Shown here: one piece after another, positions 28,172-36,354 of the stretch | Numbering within the stretch: the first letter of the stretch is position 1 | Layout: the number at the start of each line of letters is the position of its first letter | Assembly (NCBI RefSeq): GCF_032191775.1 | Contig: NZ_CP132507.1 | Coordinates: 335,001-399,000, forward strand | Source: Rhodoferax mekongensis | GTDB taxonomy: Bacteria > Pseudomonadota > Gammaproteobacteria > Burkholderiales > Burkholderiaceae_C | Direction of reading: 5' to 3' | Length of the DNA stretch: 64,000 nt | Program-made: the position numbers and the translations under genes | Notes under the pieces: model-generated | Databases searched by the model: none | What the model saw: the letters and a program-made list of their open reading frames with translations, nothing else | What the model was told of the DNA's origin: nothing

Positions 28172-29416
28172 ATGTTTTTGCACCGGCTCTATGTCCGCAT
28201 TTGGCTCGCCGTCATTCTGGCGGTGATCGTGCTGACATTGCTGGCCGGTTGGGCTTGGCGCATGACCAGCGAACCGCCCCTGCGGGAGGTGGTAGTCCGC
28301 AATGAATACGGCGAGGTGATAGGCAACGGCCGCGCCCGCCTGAGCCGGCCACCTCCCATGCCAGGGTTGGGGATGGGCGACGGACCCGCTGACAACAAAG
28401 ACGATAACGCAGACGGTCCGGACGAAAATCGCCCGGGACGGTTCGGTCGTGGCCCCGAGTTTCTGGTGCGCATGCAAGACGGCCAGACCATCCATTTGCA
28501 TCTTCCGCGCCCGCCCAACAGCAGTTTCCGTGCACCCTTCGGTTTTGGCTGGACTTTGGCTCTGGTGGCCCTCGCAGTAGCACTGGGCACCTACCCCATT
28601 ATCCGGCGGCTCACGCGGCGCCTGGAGAGCTTGCAACATGGCGTCGAACGATGGGGCAGTGGCGACCTGAGTGCACGTGTGGCCATGCAAGGCGACGACG
28701 AAGTGGGTTTTCTGGCTTCGCGATTCAACCATGCTGCGGAGCAGATAGAGACATTGGTCAGATCCCGCGATACCTTGCTGGCATCCCAGAAATCTCTGCT
28801 GGCAAATGCCTCCCACGAGTTGCGGTCGCCGCTTGCGCGCATCCGCATGGGCCTGGAGCTCATGGGCAGTTCGCCCAGCCCCGCGTTCAAACAAGAGATC
28901 TCACGCAACATCAGCGAGCTGGATCAGCTGATCGAAGAGATCCTGCTTGCCAGCCGCCTGGATGCCAAAGAAGCAGATCTCGGCACGATTGAGCAAGTAG
29001 AGTTAATCGGTCTGGCAGCAGAAGAATGTGCGCGCAATCAGGCGCAACTGGATGTGGAAGCGGCTGAGCTTGCGGTACCCGGTGTGGCCAAGTTGTTGCG
29101 GCGCGCGGTGCACAACCTGCTGGAGAATGCCCGCCGCTATGGCGCAGGTGAAGTCCGTTTAGTTCTGCGACAGGACGGCGATTGGGCGGTGTTGCAGGTA
29201 TGTGATGCGGGGCCCGGAGTTCCGCCGGAACAACAAGAGCGCATCTTCGAGCCCTTTTACCGGCTGCCCGGCGCTTCTGAACGGGAAGGCGGCGTCGGTC
29301 TGGGCTTGGCCTTGGTGAAGTCTATTGCCGAGCGGCATGGGGGGAACGTGAAGTGCAGCAACCGGCCTGAAGGCGGTGCCTGCTTTGAAATCCGTCTGCC
29401 CATGCGCAAGGGCTAA
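28172..29416 (+). CDS. Two-component sensor histidine kinase
   Basis: The 414-residue membrane kinase has a first membrane helix (about 8-27) and a periplasmic region of about 100 residues that is unusually acidic in its middle (DNKDDNADGPDENRPG). A second helix (about 130-147), a HAMP region and the HisKA domain with phosphoacceptor His215 in ANASHELRSPLAR follow. The ATPase domain has NLLENARRY, DAGPGVPPEQQERIFEPFYR and GGVGLGLALVKSIAERHGG. It pairs with the preceding response regulator. The acidic, Asn- and Pro-rich sensor region might bind cations; this is a guess from composition only. Confidence 0.94.
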   Translation: MFLHRLYVRIWLAVILAVIVLTLLAGWAWRMTSEPPLREVVVRNEYGEVIGNGRARLSRPPPMPGLGMGDGPADNKDDNADGPDENRPGRFGRGPEFLVRMQDGQTIHLHLPRPPNSSFRAPFGFGWTLALVALAVALGTYPIIRRLTRRLESLQHGVERWGSGDLSARVAMQGDDEVGFLASRFNHAAEQIETLVRSRDTLLASQKSLLANASHELRSPLARIRMGLELMGSSPSPAFKQEISRNISELDQLIEEILLASRLDAKEADLGTIEQVELIGLAAEECARNQAQLDVEAAELAVPGVAKLLRRAVHNLLENARRYGAGEVRLVLRQDGDWAVLQVCDAGPGVPPEQQERIFEPFYRLPGASEREGGVGLGLALVKSIAERHGGNVKCSNRPEGGACFEIRLPMRKG

Positions 29417-29421
29417 GTGAT

Positions 29422-30681
29422 TCAGGACGTGACCTTCAAAAACAGGTCGCGGTCCGGTGCAAAGTTTTCGTGCAAGGGCAAAAGGGCCCCACCCAGCGCA
29501 CGGGCGTCGGAGCCGATGCTTCCGGCGATGACTTTTGCGGGCCACAAGCCTTCCCAGTTGTAATTGCGAAGCGCCAGGGTCGTCTGCTCAATCAGCCGTT
29601 TGAGCATGGTGCGGGAGAACGATCCGTCAATCACCACCGCGTCCAGATCCAGAAAGGCTGTCCCGCTGACTACGCATTGGGCCAAACCTTGCGCTGCACT
29701 GGCAATCCATGCGTCTGTCAGAGGGGCATAGGGCCCCTCCAGCGCGCGATCATCGTAGGCCGCCGTAGGGTCTAGGCCTTTTCCTTTGAAGTGTTGCTCC
29801 AGCTCCCACAAAGAAGCGTGGGCCAACAGTTGCTCGGGGACCGCACCGCCACTCGCCACTTGCAAGGGCAAAGACGCTACCGCACCCGCATTGCCGTGAA
29901 TGCCGCCGTGCAAATGCGAGTTCAACACCAATCCTCCGCCTACAAAGGTGTCGACGAACAGGTATAGAAAGCTTTTCAGATCGCGCCCACGCCCGGATAC
30001 CAGTTCGGCCACACAGGCAGCTTGCGTGTCTTTGGCAAAACTCACCGGGACTTCCGTCATGGCCTGCACTTGGGCAGCCAAGTCAATGTGGTTCCATTGA
30101 TCGGACACGGTTTCCGACAAACCCAGCATCTTGTGCCAGCCGCCCAAGTTGAAAGGGGCCGCTACCCCCACGCCGACAACACGCTGTGCCAAGGGGCCCA
30201 TGCCATCCTGGATGGCCCGCATGCGTTTTTGCACTTCGGGCAACAACGCTTCCGCATCCGGAAAGTCATACGGCAGAGTTTCACGGGCGCGGACCGCGCC
30301 GGTAAAGTCCACCAACAACCAGTCGGCGCTGCGCCGGCCGATCTTGATGCCGAGGGAGAATGCGCCATCCGGATTCAGGGCCATGGGAACAGACGGCTGG
30401 CCAATACGGCCGCGCACCCGGTCTTGCCGAAGCAACAGCCCGTCGTCTTCAAGCCGGGTGGTAATGAGCCCGATGGTTTGGGCGGTCAGCCCGGTCAGTC
30501 GGGCCAAGTCGGCCTTGGGCAAACTTCCGTTCAGTCGAACCGCCTGCAGAACCACGCGCTCATTGAACTGGCGCATACCCACGTGGTTGGAACCACGCGG
30601 CCGCAGTACCGGGGGCGCCGTGACCACCGGCGGTGCCAGCGCCTCAGCGCGCGCGTTCAGCAGGGATTCGACAATGCTCAT
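29422..30681 (-). CDS. ROK family transcriptional regulator (sugar-responsive repressor)
   Basis: The 419-residue protein has an N-terminal winged helix (about 35-95, with KADLARLTGLTAQTIGLITTRLEDDGLL) and a ROK domain starting FSLGIKIGRRSADWLLVDFTG. The usual ROK zinc-site cysteine cluster is not evident, and the kinase-type Asp motif is altered, so it is a regulator and not a sugar kinase. It is followed upstream on the same strand by the RbsD/FucU, FrcA, FrcC and FrcB-like genes, and is the likely local repressor, by analogy with the FrcR regulator of rhizobial fructose transport. Confidence 0.88.
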   Translation of the reverse strand: MSIVESLLNARAEALAPPVVTAPPVLRPRGSNHVGMRQFNERVVLQAVRLNGSLPKADLARLTGLTAQTIGLITTRLEDDGLLLRQDRVRGRIGQPSVPMALNPDGAFSLGIKIGRRSADWLLVDFTGAVRARETLPYDFPDAEALLPEVQKRMRAIQDGMGPLAQRVVGVGVAAPFNLGGWHKMLGLSETVSDQWNHIDLAAQVQAMTEVPVSFAKDTQAACVAELVSGRGRDLKSFLYLFVDTFVGGGLVLNSHLHGGIHGNAGAVASLPLQVASGGAVPEQLLAHASLWELEQHFKGKGLDPTAAYDDRALEGPYAPLTDAWIASAAQGLAQCVVSGTAFLDLDAVVIDGSFSRTMLKRLIEQTTLALRNYNWEGLWPAKVIAGSIGSDARALGGALLPLHENFAPDRDLFLKVTS

Positions 30682-31130
30682 GGACGGAGATTGTCACCTA
30701 TCACTCCCTTGCGCAACAAGAAGTTCCCGAATGGCTGCAGCTCGCCAGTCAGAACAATCGCGAAAGCAGATGCCGTGCGTTCATAAAAGGCATAACGCTC
30801 AATGGCTTCGGCCGTTTGCCCTTGCAGAAAGCCGGGTTCCAAGCTTTCCAGTACCTCACGCTGAAGTGCTGAACGGTAGCCCGGCGCTTGTCCGGTCACG
30901 TGCATGAAGCCCACCGGATGGCGTTCGTCCGCAACCAAAGGCATTAGCGATGTCACCGCCGCGACAGCGCGTGCCATGCCAATGCCCGGCAAACGGATAA
31001 GCGGTTTGCCGTTGGCATACCGCACAGCGGTGAAATTGGCATCGGCCAGCACGATGGTGTCGTCATGGCCCATTTCCATCATCACCTTGAGCAATTCCGG
31101 TGTCAGCACCGGATCGATTCCCTTGAGCAA
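30678..31130 (-). CDS. RbsD/FucU family sugar mutarotase
   Basis: The 150-residue protein begins MLKGIDPVLTPELLKVMMEMGHDDTIVLADANFTA, with the conserved His and Asp of the FucU/RbsD family. These enzymes speed up interconversion of sugar anomers or ring forms (ribose, fucose and similar). The start codon is a TTG at 31130, preceded by AGAGGA at good spacing; no ATG fits. The stop overlaps the ROK regulator start as ATGA. Its place after a fructose-type transporter suggests it acts on the imported sugar. Confidence 0.9.
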   Translation of the reverse strand: MLKGIDPVLTPELLKVMMEMGHDDTIVLADANFTAVRYANGKPLIRLPGIGMARAVAAVTSLMPLVADERHPVGFMHVTGQAPGYRSALQREVLESLEPGFLQGQTAEAIERYAFYERTASAFAIVLTGELQPFGNFLLRKGVIGDNLRP

Positions 31131-31145
31131 GGTCGTTCCTCTTTC

Positions 31146-31934
31146 TTAAAAAGCTAGCGCTTCTTCAGGCAACTCATCTACCGATTTGGCACCTGTCATC
31201 ACCGCCACGGTATCACTCATGCTGATTTTCTTGGGGTTGACCACCGCTGCGCGTTTGCCCAGTCGGGCAATGTGAATGCGATCCGCCACCTCAAACACGT
31301 GCGGCATGTTGTGAGAAATCAGCACGACTGGCAAGCCTTTGTCGCGCACTCGGCGAATCAACTCAAGCACCATATTGCCTTCTTTGACGCCCAAAGCGGC
31401 CGTCGGCTCATCCATGATCACCACATGCTGCGCAAAAGCGGCCGCCCGGCCCACCGCAACGCACTGGCGCTGCCCGCCAGACAGCGTTTCCACCGCTTGC
31501 GTCATGGAACGGATACCGACCTTGAGGTCGTTCATGCGGGTAATGCTCTCAGAGAGCATGCGTTTCTTGTCGATGAAACCCAGTTTGCCCAGAAGGCCCG
31601 GACGACGCAGTTCACGGCCGAGAAACAGGTTTTCAGAGATCGTCATGGCGGGCGCCACAGCGAGGTCCTGGTACACCGTTTCAATGCCTGACATGCGGGC
31701 GTCGATGGGGCTCTTGAAGTGAATCACTTTGCCGTCGAGAAGAATTTCACCTTCATCCGGAATAGTGGCGCCGGAAAGGCACTTGATCAGCGATGACTTG
31801 CCTGCGCCGTTGTCGCCTATCACCGCGAGGATTTCACCAGCGCGGAGTTCAAAGTCAGCGCCATCCAAAGCAGTCACCTGACCATAGCGTTTGACCAGGC
31901 CCTTGGCCTGCATCACGATTTGCGGGGCGCTCAT
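31146..31934 (-). CDS. frcA: Sugar ABC transporter ATP-binding protein, FrcA-like
   Basis: The 262-residue ATPase has Walker A GDNGAGKSS (40-48), Q-loop VYQDLAVAP, signature LSGGQRQ and Walker B VVIMDEPTAALG. It is a single-domain ATPase, unlike the double-domain RbsA/MglA type; single-domain ATPases are characteristic of FrcA-type fructose transporters. Its start overlaps the permease stop as TAATG. The symbol rests on operon layout and family resemblance, so the sugar remains a prediction. Confidence 0.87.
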   Translation of the reverse strand: MSAPQIVMQAKGLVKRYGQVTALDGADFELRAGEILAVIGDNGAGKSSLIKCLSGATIPDEGEILLDGKVIHFKSPIDARMSGIETVYQDLAVAPAMTISENLFLGRELRRPGLLGKLGFIDKKRMLSESITRMNDLKVGIRSMTQAVETLSGGQRQCVAVGRAAAFAQHVVIMDEPTAALGVKEGNMVLELIRRVRDKGLPVVLISHNMPHVFEVADRIHIARLGKRAAVVNPKKISMSDTVAVMTGAKSVDELPEEALAF

Positions 31935-32893
31935 TAACGTGCTCCTTTGCGGGACATTTGATCCGTGGCGACAGCCAGAATTACCAAGATACCGGTTACC
32001 AAAATCTGGTAGACCGAGGACACCCCCATCAGCGTCAGGCCGTTGCGGAACACACCCACAATGAGCGCGCCGACCAGGGTGCCGAGAATGATGCCGCGTC
32101 CGCCGAAAAGGCTGGTGCCGCCCAAGACCACTGCGGTGATGGCGTCCAGATTTTCGGTTTGTCCGGCATTCGGGTCGCCGGCACCGGTTCGGGCTACTGC
32201 CAATGTGGATGCGATGCCGTAGAACACTCCGGCGAGCACGTACACGCCTAACAACACTTTTTCGGTGGAGATACCCGTAAGACGGGTGGCCTCAGGGCTG
32301 TTGCCCACAGCGTATACATGGCGCCCTTGGGCAGTGTCACGCAGCCAAACCCATACAGCTACATACAAAGTCAGCATGAGCACCACACCGAAGGGTACGC
32401 GGGCCGCACCGAGGGTAAAGGTTTCGCCCAACAGGTTCATGCCTTCGGGAATGTTGGTCACTGTTTGGGCGCGGGAATAGAGCTGGGTGATTGCGAACGC
32501 GATGTTCAATGTCCCCAGGGTCACAATAAAGGGAGGAAGCTTGACGCGGGTGACCAACAAACCATTGATCAGACCGAACAAGGTAGTCGCGGCAATGCCG
32601 CACAGGATCGCGACCGGAGCGCTCAGCCCGTAGTCGGCAGCGAATTTGGTCATGACGATGGAGCCTAGTGCCATCACCATCCCACACGAAAGGTCGATGC
32701 CGGCGGTCAAAATGATCAGGGTCTGGCCAATTGCAATCGTGCCAACCACCATGACTTGCTGCAAGATCAGGGAAAAGTTCTTCAGCGTGAGAAAGTTCTC
32801 ATGCTGGAAAGAAAAGAAGGCGCAGGCCAGCACGAGGGCAATGGCCGGACCCAGGGTTCCCATCGGGGGAAGTTTGGCTTTGAGCGTATTCAT
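31934..32893 (-). CDS. frcC: Sugar ABC transporter permease, FrcC-like
   Basis: The 319-residue permease has about nine hydrophobic segments and the RbsC/FrcC family patterns ILTAGIDLSCGMVMALGSI, NGLLVTRVKLPPFIVTLGTLNI and DAITAVVLGGTSLFGGRGIILGT. The ATG at 32893 is taken as the start; a TTG nine bases upstream is possible, and neither has a strong ribosome-binding site. A hairpin lies in the gap between this gene and the binding-protein gene, which would lower its expression relative to the binding protein. Confidence 0.88.
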   Translation of the reverse strand: MNTLKAKLPPMGTLGPAIALVLACAFFSFQHENFLTLKNFSLILQQVMVVGTIAIGQTLIILTAGIDLSCGMVMALGSIVMTKFAADYGLSAPVAILCGIAATTLFGLINGLLVTRVKLPPFIVTLGTLNIAFAITQLYSRAQTVTNIPEGMNLLGETFTLGAARVPFGVVLMLTLYVAVWVWLRDTAQGRHVYAVGNSPEATRLTGISTEKVLLGVYVLAGVFYGIASTLAVARTGAGDPNAGQTENLDAITAVVLGGTSLFGGRGIILGTLVGALIVGVFRNGLTLMGVSSVYQILVTGILVILAVATDQMSRKGAR

Positions 32894-32966
32894 GGAAGTC
32901 AACTTTGCTAGATCTGCGGCAAGGAACAGTCAGTGCCACCGGACTATGCACAAAGGGAAGAGGAAA

Positions 32967-32993
32967 CGAAAGCCCCCAAATCAGGGGCTTTCG
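32967..32993 (-). terminator. Hairpin between frcB and frcC, probable attenuator
   Basis: CGAAAGCCCC and GGGGCTTTCG form a 10-bp stem with a 7-base loop. On the minus strand only a short, interrupted T tract follows, so it would work as a partial terminator or as a 3' end that protects the binding-protein mRNA. Such hairpins after the binding-protein gene are common in ABC operons. Confidence 0.6.
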
Positions 32994-33062
32994 GAGATAG
33001 GGCCAGCGGGTGCTGACCCTTTACCGGTACAGGCTCGGCGCCTTTCCGGTAGTTGGAGACGA

Positions 33063-34055
33063 TTAATCGCCCCAGCACTGACCGCGAGCGGTCTTGGTGT
33101 CGATGCTCTTGATGCCAGCCACAGGCTTGCCCACCACCAGGTCCACACCGGTGTCGGTGTAGCCGGTCTGACGCTTGCCGTCTTTGGCGTATTTCACGCC
33201 GGCAGCCACGCCCATTGCAGCCATCTTCAGGGGGTATTGCATGCTGGTCGCAGCGATCACGCCCTTCTCGACGTTGCCCACACCGTTGGAGCACATGCCG
33301 TCCACACCCAGGATCACGACATCTTTTTCTTTACCAGCGGCCTTCAGCGCCTTGTACGCACCGGCAGCAGCGGGTTCATTGATGGCGTACACCACGTTGA
33401 TGTTGCTGTTTTTCTGCAAGCAGTTTTCCATGCCGGTCTGGCCCTTGGCTGCGTCGCCGTAGCTGTCAGCCATGCAGACCACTTCTGCGGGTTGGGCCAA
33501 TTCGTTGCTCTTGGCGTCCAGGGTCTTCAAGCCGTAGCCTGCCAGGAAACCGTTGTGACGCTGTGCGCCCACCGGGTGGCCGGGGAACAAGTCCATGGTC
33601 GCGATCACAGGCTTCTTGCCACCCATCACGGCCTTGGCATAAGCGCCAATCAGCTCGCCGGCCTTGTAGTTGTTGGTGGCGAACAAAGCATCAGCTTCGT
33701 CAACGGGGCTGTCCAAAGCAATCACTTGCACGCCTTGGGCCTTGATTTTCTTGATGGTGGGGACAATGGCGTCACCGGAGGAAGTGATCAGGATGGTCTT
33801 GGCGCCAGCGGCAACCATGTTTTCCATCGCGGCGATCTGGCCGGCAGTATCACCGTCTTGCTTGCCGGCTGCGCTCAGCAGCTTGGCGCCCAGCTTTTTG
33901 GCTTCGGCTTCAGCGCCTTCCTTCATTTTCACGAAGAAGGGGTTGCTTTCGGTTTTGGTAATCAAGCCGATCACGGGTTCTGCAGCAAATGCAGAAGTGG
34001 CGGCGGAAGCAGCAAATGCGATGGCGGTCAGCGCCAGGGTGGTGGATTTTTTCAT
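33063..34055 (-). CDS. frcB: Sugar ABC transporter substrate-binding protein, FrcB-like
   Basis: The 330-residue protein has a signal peptide (cleavage SAFA|AEP) and a periplasmic-binding fold of the RbsB/FrcB group, with PVIGLITKTESNPFFVKMKEGAE at the start and ILGVDGMCSNGVGNVEKGV near the C-terminal half. A GAGGAG site precedes the ATG. NPFFVKMKEGA closely matches my memory of fructose-binding FrcB proteins. It is first in the operon frcB-frcC-frcA-fucU-ROK. Fructose is the favoured ligand, but ribose or mannose would also fit the family. Confidence 0.87.
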   Translation of the reverse strand: MKKSTTLALTAIAFAASAATSAFAAEPVIGLITKTESNPFFVKMKEGAEAEAKKLGAKLLSAAGKQDGDTAGQIAAMENMVAAGAKTILITSSGDAIVPTIKKIKAQGVQVIALDSPVDEADALFATNNYKAGELIGAYAKAVMGGKKPVIATMDLFPGHPVGAQRHNGFLAGYGLKTLDAKSNELAQPAEVVCMADSYGDAAKGQTGMENCLQKNSNINVVYAINEPAAAGAYKALKAAGKEKDVVILGVDGMCSNGVGNVEKGVIAATSMQYPLKMAAMGVAAGVKYAKDGKRQTGYTDTGVDLVVGKPVAGIKSIDTKTARGQCWGD

Positions 34056-34167
34056 TCAAGTCTCCTCGGTCGGTACGACACTGGTGGTCATGAAACCCCG
34101 GGAATGGGCCCCGGGGAACTACGCTCTGGTTTCGGCGTGACCGGACTATAAACTTCAGCGACCAACT

Positions 34168-34186
34168 AAATCAAGTTACTTTAATT
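34168..34186. promoter_or_regulatory. Imperfect palindrome, candidate operator of the ROK regulator
   Basis: AAATCAAGTTACTTTAATT is an imperfect inverted repeat with a perfect AAGT-T-ACTT core and matching outer bases on seven of nine paired positions. It lies in the 131-nt region between frcB and the divergent kinase gene and abuts the ATG at 34187. Nothing else explains this AT-rich symmetric stretch in a GC-rich background. The link with the ROK regulator is inference from position. Confidence 0.45.
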
Positions 34187-34867
34187 ATGGAAAACCCTAA
34201 TCAGGCCGCAAATATCTCGATCCCGGAAAACGACCCGATGCCCGCGCTCACCCCGCCACGCGAGGCCGTTGCACGCGTAGAGGCTCTGCTGAAGAAAAGA
34301 CGCAGGGTCATTCTCGGCATTGCTGCCGGGCCGGGCGCCGGCAAGTCCACACTGGCCCAGGCACTGCAACGCCACTTTCACGACCGCAGCCAATACCTGC
34401 CCATGGACGGCTTTCACCTCGCCAACCGGGAGTTGACACGCTTGGGGCTGCGCCATTGCAAGGGTGCTCCACAGACCTTCGACAGTGCCGGGTATGTGGA
34501 TTTGCTCAAGCGCCTGCGAAAGCAGGATCCGGGCGAGACCATCTACGCGCCCGACTTTGACCGCAGCTTGGAAGAGTCGATTGCAGGCTGCATTGCGCTG
34601 AAAAGTGATAAGCCCCTGGTGATCACCGAGGGGAATTACCTGCTGTTGGAAGAGGGCCCATGGGCCGAAGTGCGTGCCCTGCTCGACGAAGCCTGGTACC
34701 TGGACCTGGACCCTGAGACGCGATACCAACGCTTGTTGGCGCGGCATATGCGCTTTGGCCGCAGTGAACAAGCCGCCCGCGACTGGATACGCGATACCGA
34801 CGAGCCTAACGCCGTACGCATTGCAAGAACCCGGCACCGCGCAGATTGGACTATTGCCGGGTTCTAG
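34187..34867 (+). CDS. P-loop kinase, FrcK-like (nucleoside/nucleotide kinase family)
   Basis: The 226-residue protein has Walker A GPGAGKST (48-55), QYLPMDGFHLANREL with the substrate-side Asp, TIYAPDFDRSLEE and VITEGNYLLLEEGPW, the order seen in the uridine kinase/phosphoribulokinase-like family that includes FrcK of rhizobial fructose loci. Its divergent position beside frcBCA supports a role with that transporter. The ATG at 34187 has no ribosome-binding site and directly follows the palindrome; an ATG at 34238 preceded by GGAAAAC is an alternative start that keeps the whole domain. The phosphorylated substrate is unknown. Confidence 0.85.
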   Translation: MENPNQAANISIPENDPMPALTPPREAVARVEALLKKRRRVILGIAAGPGAGKSTLAQALQRHFHDRSQYLPMDGFHLANRELTRLGLRHCKGAPQTFDSAGYVDLLKRLRKQDPGETIYAPDFDRSLEESIAGCIALKSDKPLVITEGNYLLLEEGPWAEVRALLDEAWYLDLDPETRYQRLLARHMRFGRSEQAARDWIRDTDEPNAVRIARTRHRADWTIAGF

Positions 34868-35081
34868 GCCGCCGTGGGCGCTGCGGCGCGACCTGAAAAA
34901 TTCTGAAGATTGGCAAAAACTTTGCAAAAAGCTGCAAATTCACCCGAATGGGGGATACCGCTTTGTGCTGCGCCGCACGAAAATTCATCCCAGCTGCTGT
35001 CACAGTTCACAAGGATAGAAGAGAAGGCCAAGCATAGGCCTCCTTCAACAGGTTCCAACGACGTCCCTCCGGGGACTTTAC
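34868..35081 (+). other. Intergenic stretch before a strong terminator; possible small RNA
   Basis: About 214 nt between the kinase stop codon and a strong terminator hold no supported gene. There are several AT-rich runs and a small hairpin, GTCCC-TCCG-GGGAC, just before the terminator. This may be a long 3' UTR or an independent small RNA; I recognise no RNA family. Confidence 0.3.
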
Positions 35082-35109
35082 AAAGCCACCCTCGGGTGGC
35101 TTTTTTTTG
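35082..35109 (+). terminator. Rho-independent terminator
   Basis: AAGCCACCC and GGGTGGCTT pair around a short TC loop and are followed by a run of eight or more T. It would end transcripts from the frcK-like gene or from a small RNA upstream, and prevents read-through into the convergent waaF. Confidence 0.9.
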
Positions 35110-35125
35110 TGCAAAATCTGGCTCT

Positions 35126-35167
35126 GGCGCTCACGGAATATGCGCGGGCAGCTACAAAACCGATAGC
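35126..35167 (-). repeat. Dispersed ~42-bp element, copy 4, across the waaF stop codon
   Basis: On the minus strand the element reads GCTATCGGTTTTGTAGCTG then CCCGCGCATATTCC, GTGAGCGCC. It provides the final codons (Leu-Ser-Val-Leu) and the TAG stop of waaF, then continues into the 3' flank. Confidence 0.8.
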
Positions 35168-36150
35168 ACCCTGTCCGGGGTGATGTCGTTCAGGCATCGG
35201 GTGTGGCCCAGCGGGCAGTCCCGCTTGAAGCAGGGCGCGCAGTCCAGAGGGGGCTGGTAGGAAGGGTCGTTCTTCAGCCACAGGACCGTGGCGGCCGGAT
35301 TCAGCGGCGGCGTGTGCAGCGGGCTGGAGGATCCGAAAATCGCGACCTGCGGCACGCCGAATGCTGCCGCCACATGCATGAGGCCGGAATCGTTACTCAC
35401 CATCGCATGGGCACCGGCAATCAGCGCCACGGCTTCGTCCAGGCTGGTGCGTCCGGCAAGATTCACACAGTGGTCGGGGCGGACGGAATTCACCGCTTCC
35501 GCGATCTCGTTGCACACCGCATCATCTTTGGCCGAGCCCAGCAACAAAACCGGCTGCTCCAGCCGTGCGGCCATGGCAGCGAAATGGCCTGCGGGCCAGC
35601 GCTTGGCCGGGCCATATTCAGCACCAGGCGCCACCACATAGAAGCCCTGCGCCTGCAAGCCACGCGGTGCCAGCACGGCGGCAATGGCATCCGCTGCCAC
35701 CTGCAAAGCAGGCCGGTCTGCATCCACGCCGGATTCACCACTCAGGGCGGAGTAAAACGCCACCATGGGCGGGCGGCTGCCTTCGGGCGGATTCGGGAGG
35801 CGCCGGTTCAGGAGGCCGAACCGCAGCTCCCCCGTGTAGCCGATGCGCTCAGGAATGCCCGCCCAAAACGGGATCAGCGCGCTTTTGAGGGAGTTGGGGC
35901 AGACGTAGGCCCTGGCAAATTGGCCGCGCAAGGCAGCGGCATACGCCCGGCGGGCGGCCCACTGCACGCCACCGCGTGCAAAGGGCAAGACCAAAACCTC
36001 GGCAACCTGGGGCATGGCACGGTAGACCGGTGCCACCCAAGGCACCGCCGCCACCGTGATGCGCTCGCCCCGCGCCGCCAGACGACGCAGCAGCGGCTCG
36101 GTCATCACCGCGTCCCCTATCCATTGGGGCGCGATGACCAGGGCCTTAAT
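35152..36150 (-). CDS. waaF: Lipopolysaccharide heptosyltransferase II
   Basis: The protein has the glycosyltransferase family 9 pattern: the N-terminal APQWIGDAVMTEPLL, the ADP-heptose-side VVAPGAEYGPAKRWP and the C-terminal AMVSNDSGLMHVAAAFGVPQVAIFGSSSP. It adds the second heptose to the LPS inner core at the cytoplasmic face. The first ATG (36108) falls inside the conserved N-terminal motif. The reading frame and homology continue back to an ATT at 36150 that overlaps the zinc-finger gene stop as ATTAA; a CTG at 36141 is an alternative. I annotate from 36150 (332 residues). The last codons lie in a dispersed repeat. Confidence 0.88.
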   Translation of the reverse strand: MKALVIAPQWIGDAVMTEPLLRRLAARGERITVAAVPWVAPVYRAMPQVAEVLVLPFARGGVQWAARRAYAAALRGQFARAYVCPNSLKSALIPFWAGIPERIGYTGELRFGLLNRRLPNPPEGSRPPMVAFYSALSGESGVDADRPALQVAADAIAAVLAPRGLQAQGFYVVAPGAEYGPAKRWPAGHFAAMAARLEQPVLLLGSAKDDAVCNEIAEAVNSVRPDHCVNLAGRTSLDEAVALIAGAHAMVSNDSGLMHVAAAFGVPQVAIFGSSSPLHTPPLNPAATVLWLKNDPSYQPPLDCAPCFKRDCPLGHTRCLNDITPDRVLSVL

Positions 36151-36352
36151 GATGTCCGTCGAAATGCTCGCCGTCCTTCAGCTTGTACACCGTGCCGCAA
36201 TAAGGACACTTGGCTTCGCCGGCGCGGCCTACGTCGAGGTAGACCTTGGGGTGGGTGTTCCAGGTTTGCATGCCTGCCACCGGGCTGGGGCAAAACACAC
36301 CACCCTGGTGGTTCAGGTCTTTGGCCAGGAGTTCAACAACAGCTTTGGACAT
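36146..36352 (-). CDS. Small zinc-finger (CHCC-type) domain protein
   Basis: The 68-residue protein has FCPSPVAGMQTWNTHPKVYLDV followed by AKCPYCGTVYKL. The Cys, His, Cys and Cys residues match the zf-CHCC family also seen in mitochondrial complex I subunit NDUFS6, and similar short proteins are common next to ilvE and waaF in Burkholderiales. The function in bacteria is not known. It starts 2 nt after ilvE and its stop overlaps the presumed waaF start, so ilvE, this gene and waaF are one operon. Confidence 0.88.
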   Translation of the reverse strand: MSKAVVELLAKDLNHQGGVFCPSPVAGMQTWNTHPKVYLDVGRAGEAKCPYCGTVYKLKDGEHFDGHH

Positions 36353-36354
36353 GA

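Noticed and set aside
34097..34115. GC-rich inverted repeat CCCCGGG with CCCCGGGG in the frcB leader
   Set aside because: Short symmetric GC runs are frequent in this DNA, no T run follows it, and its place before the frcB start gives no clear role.
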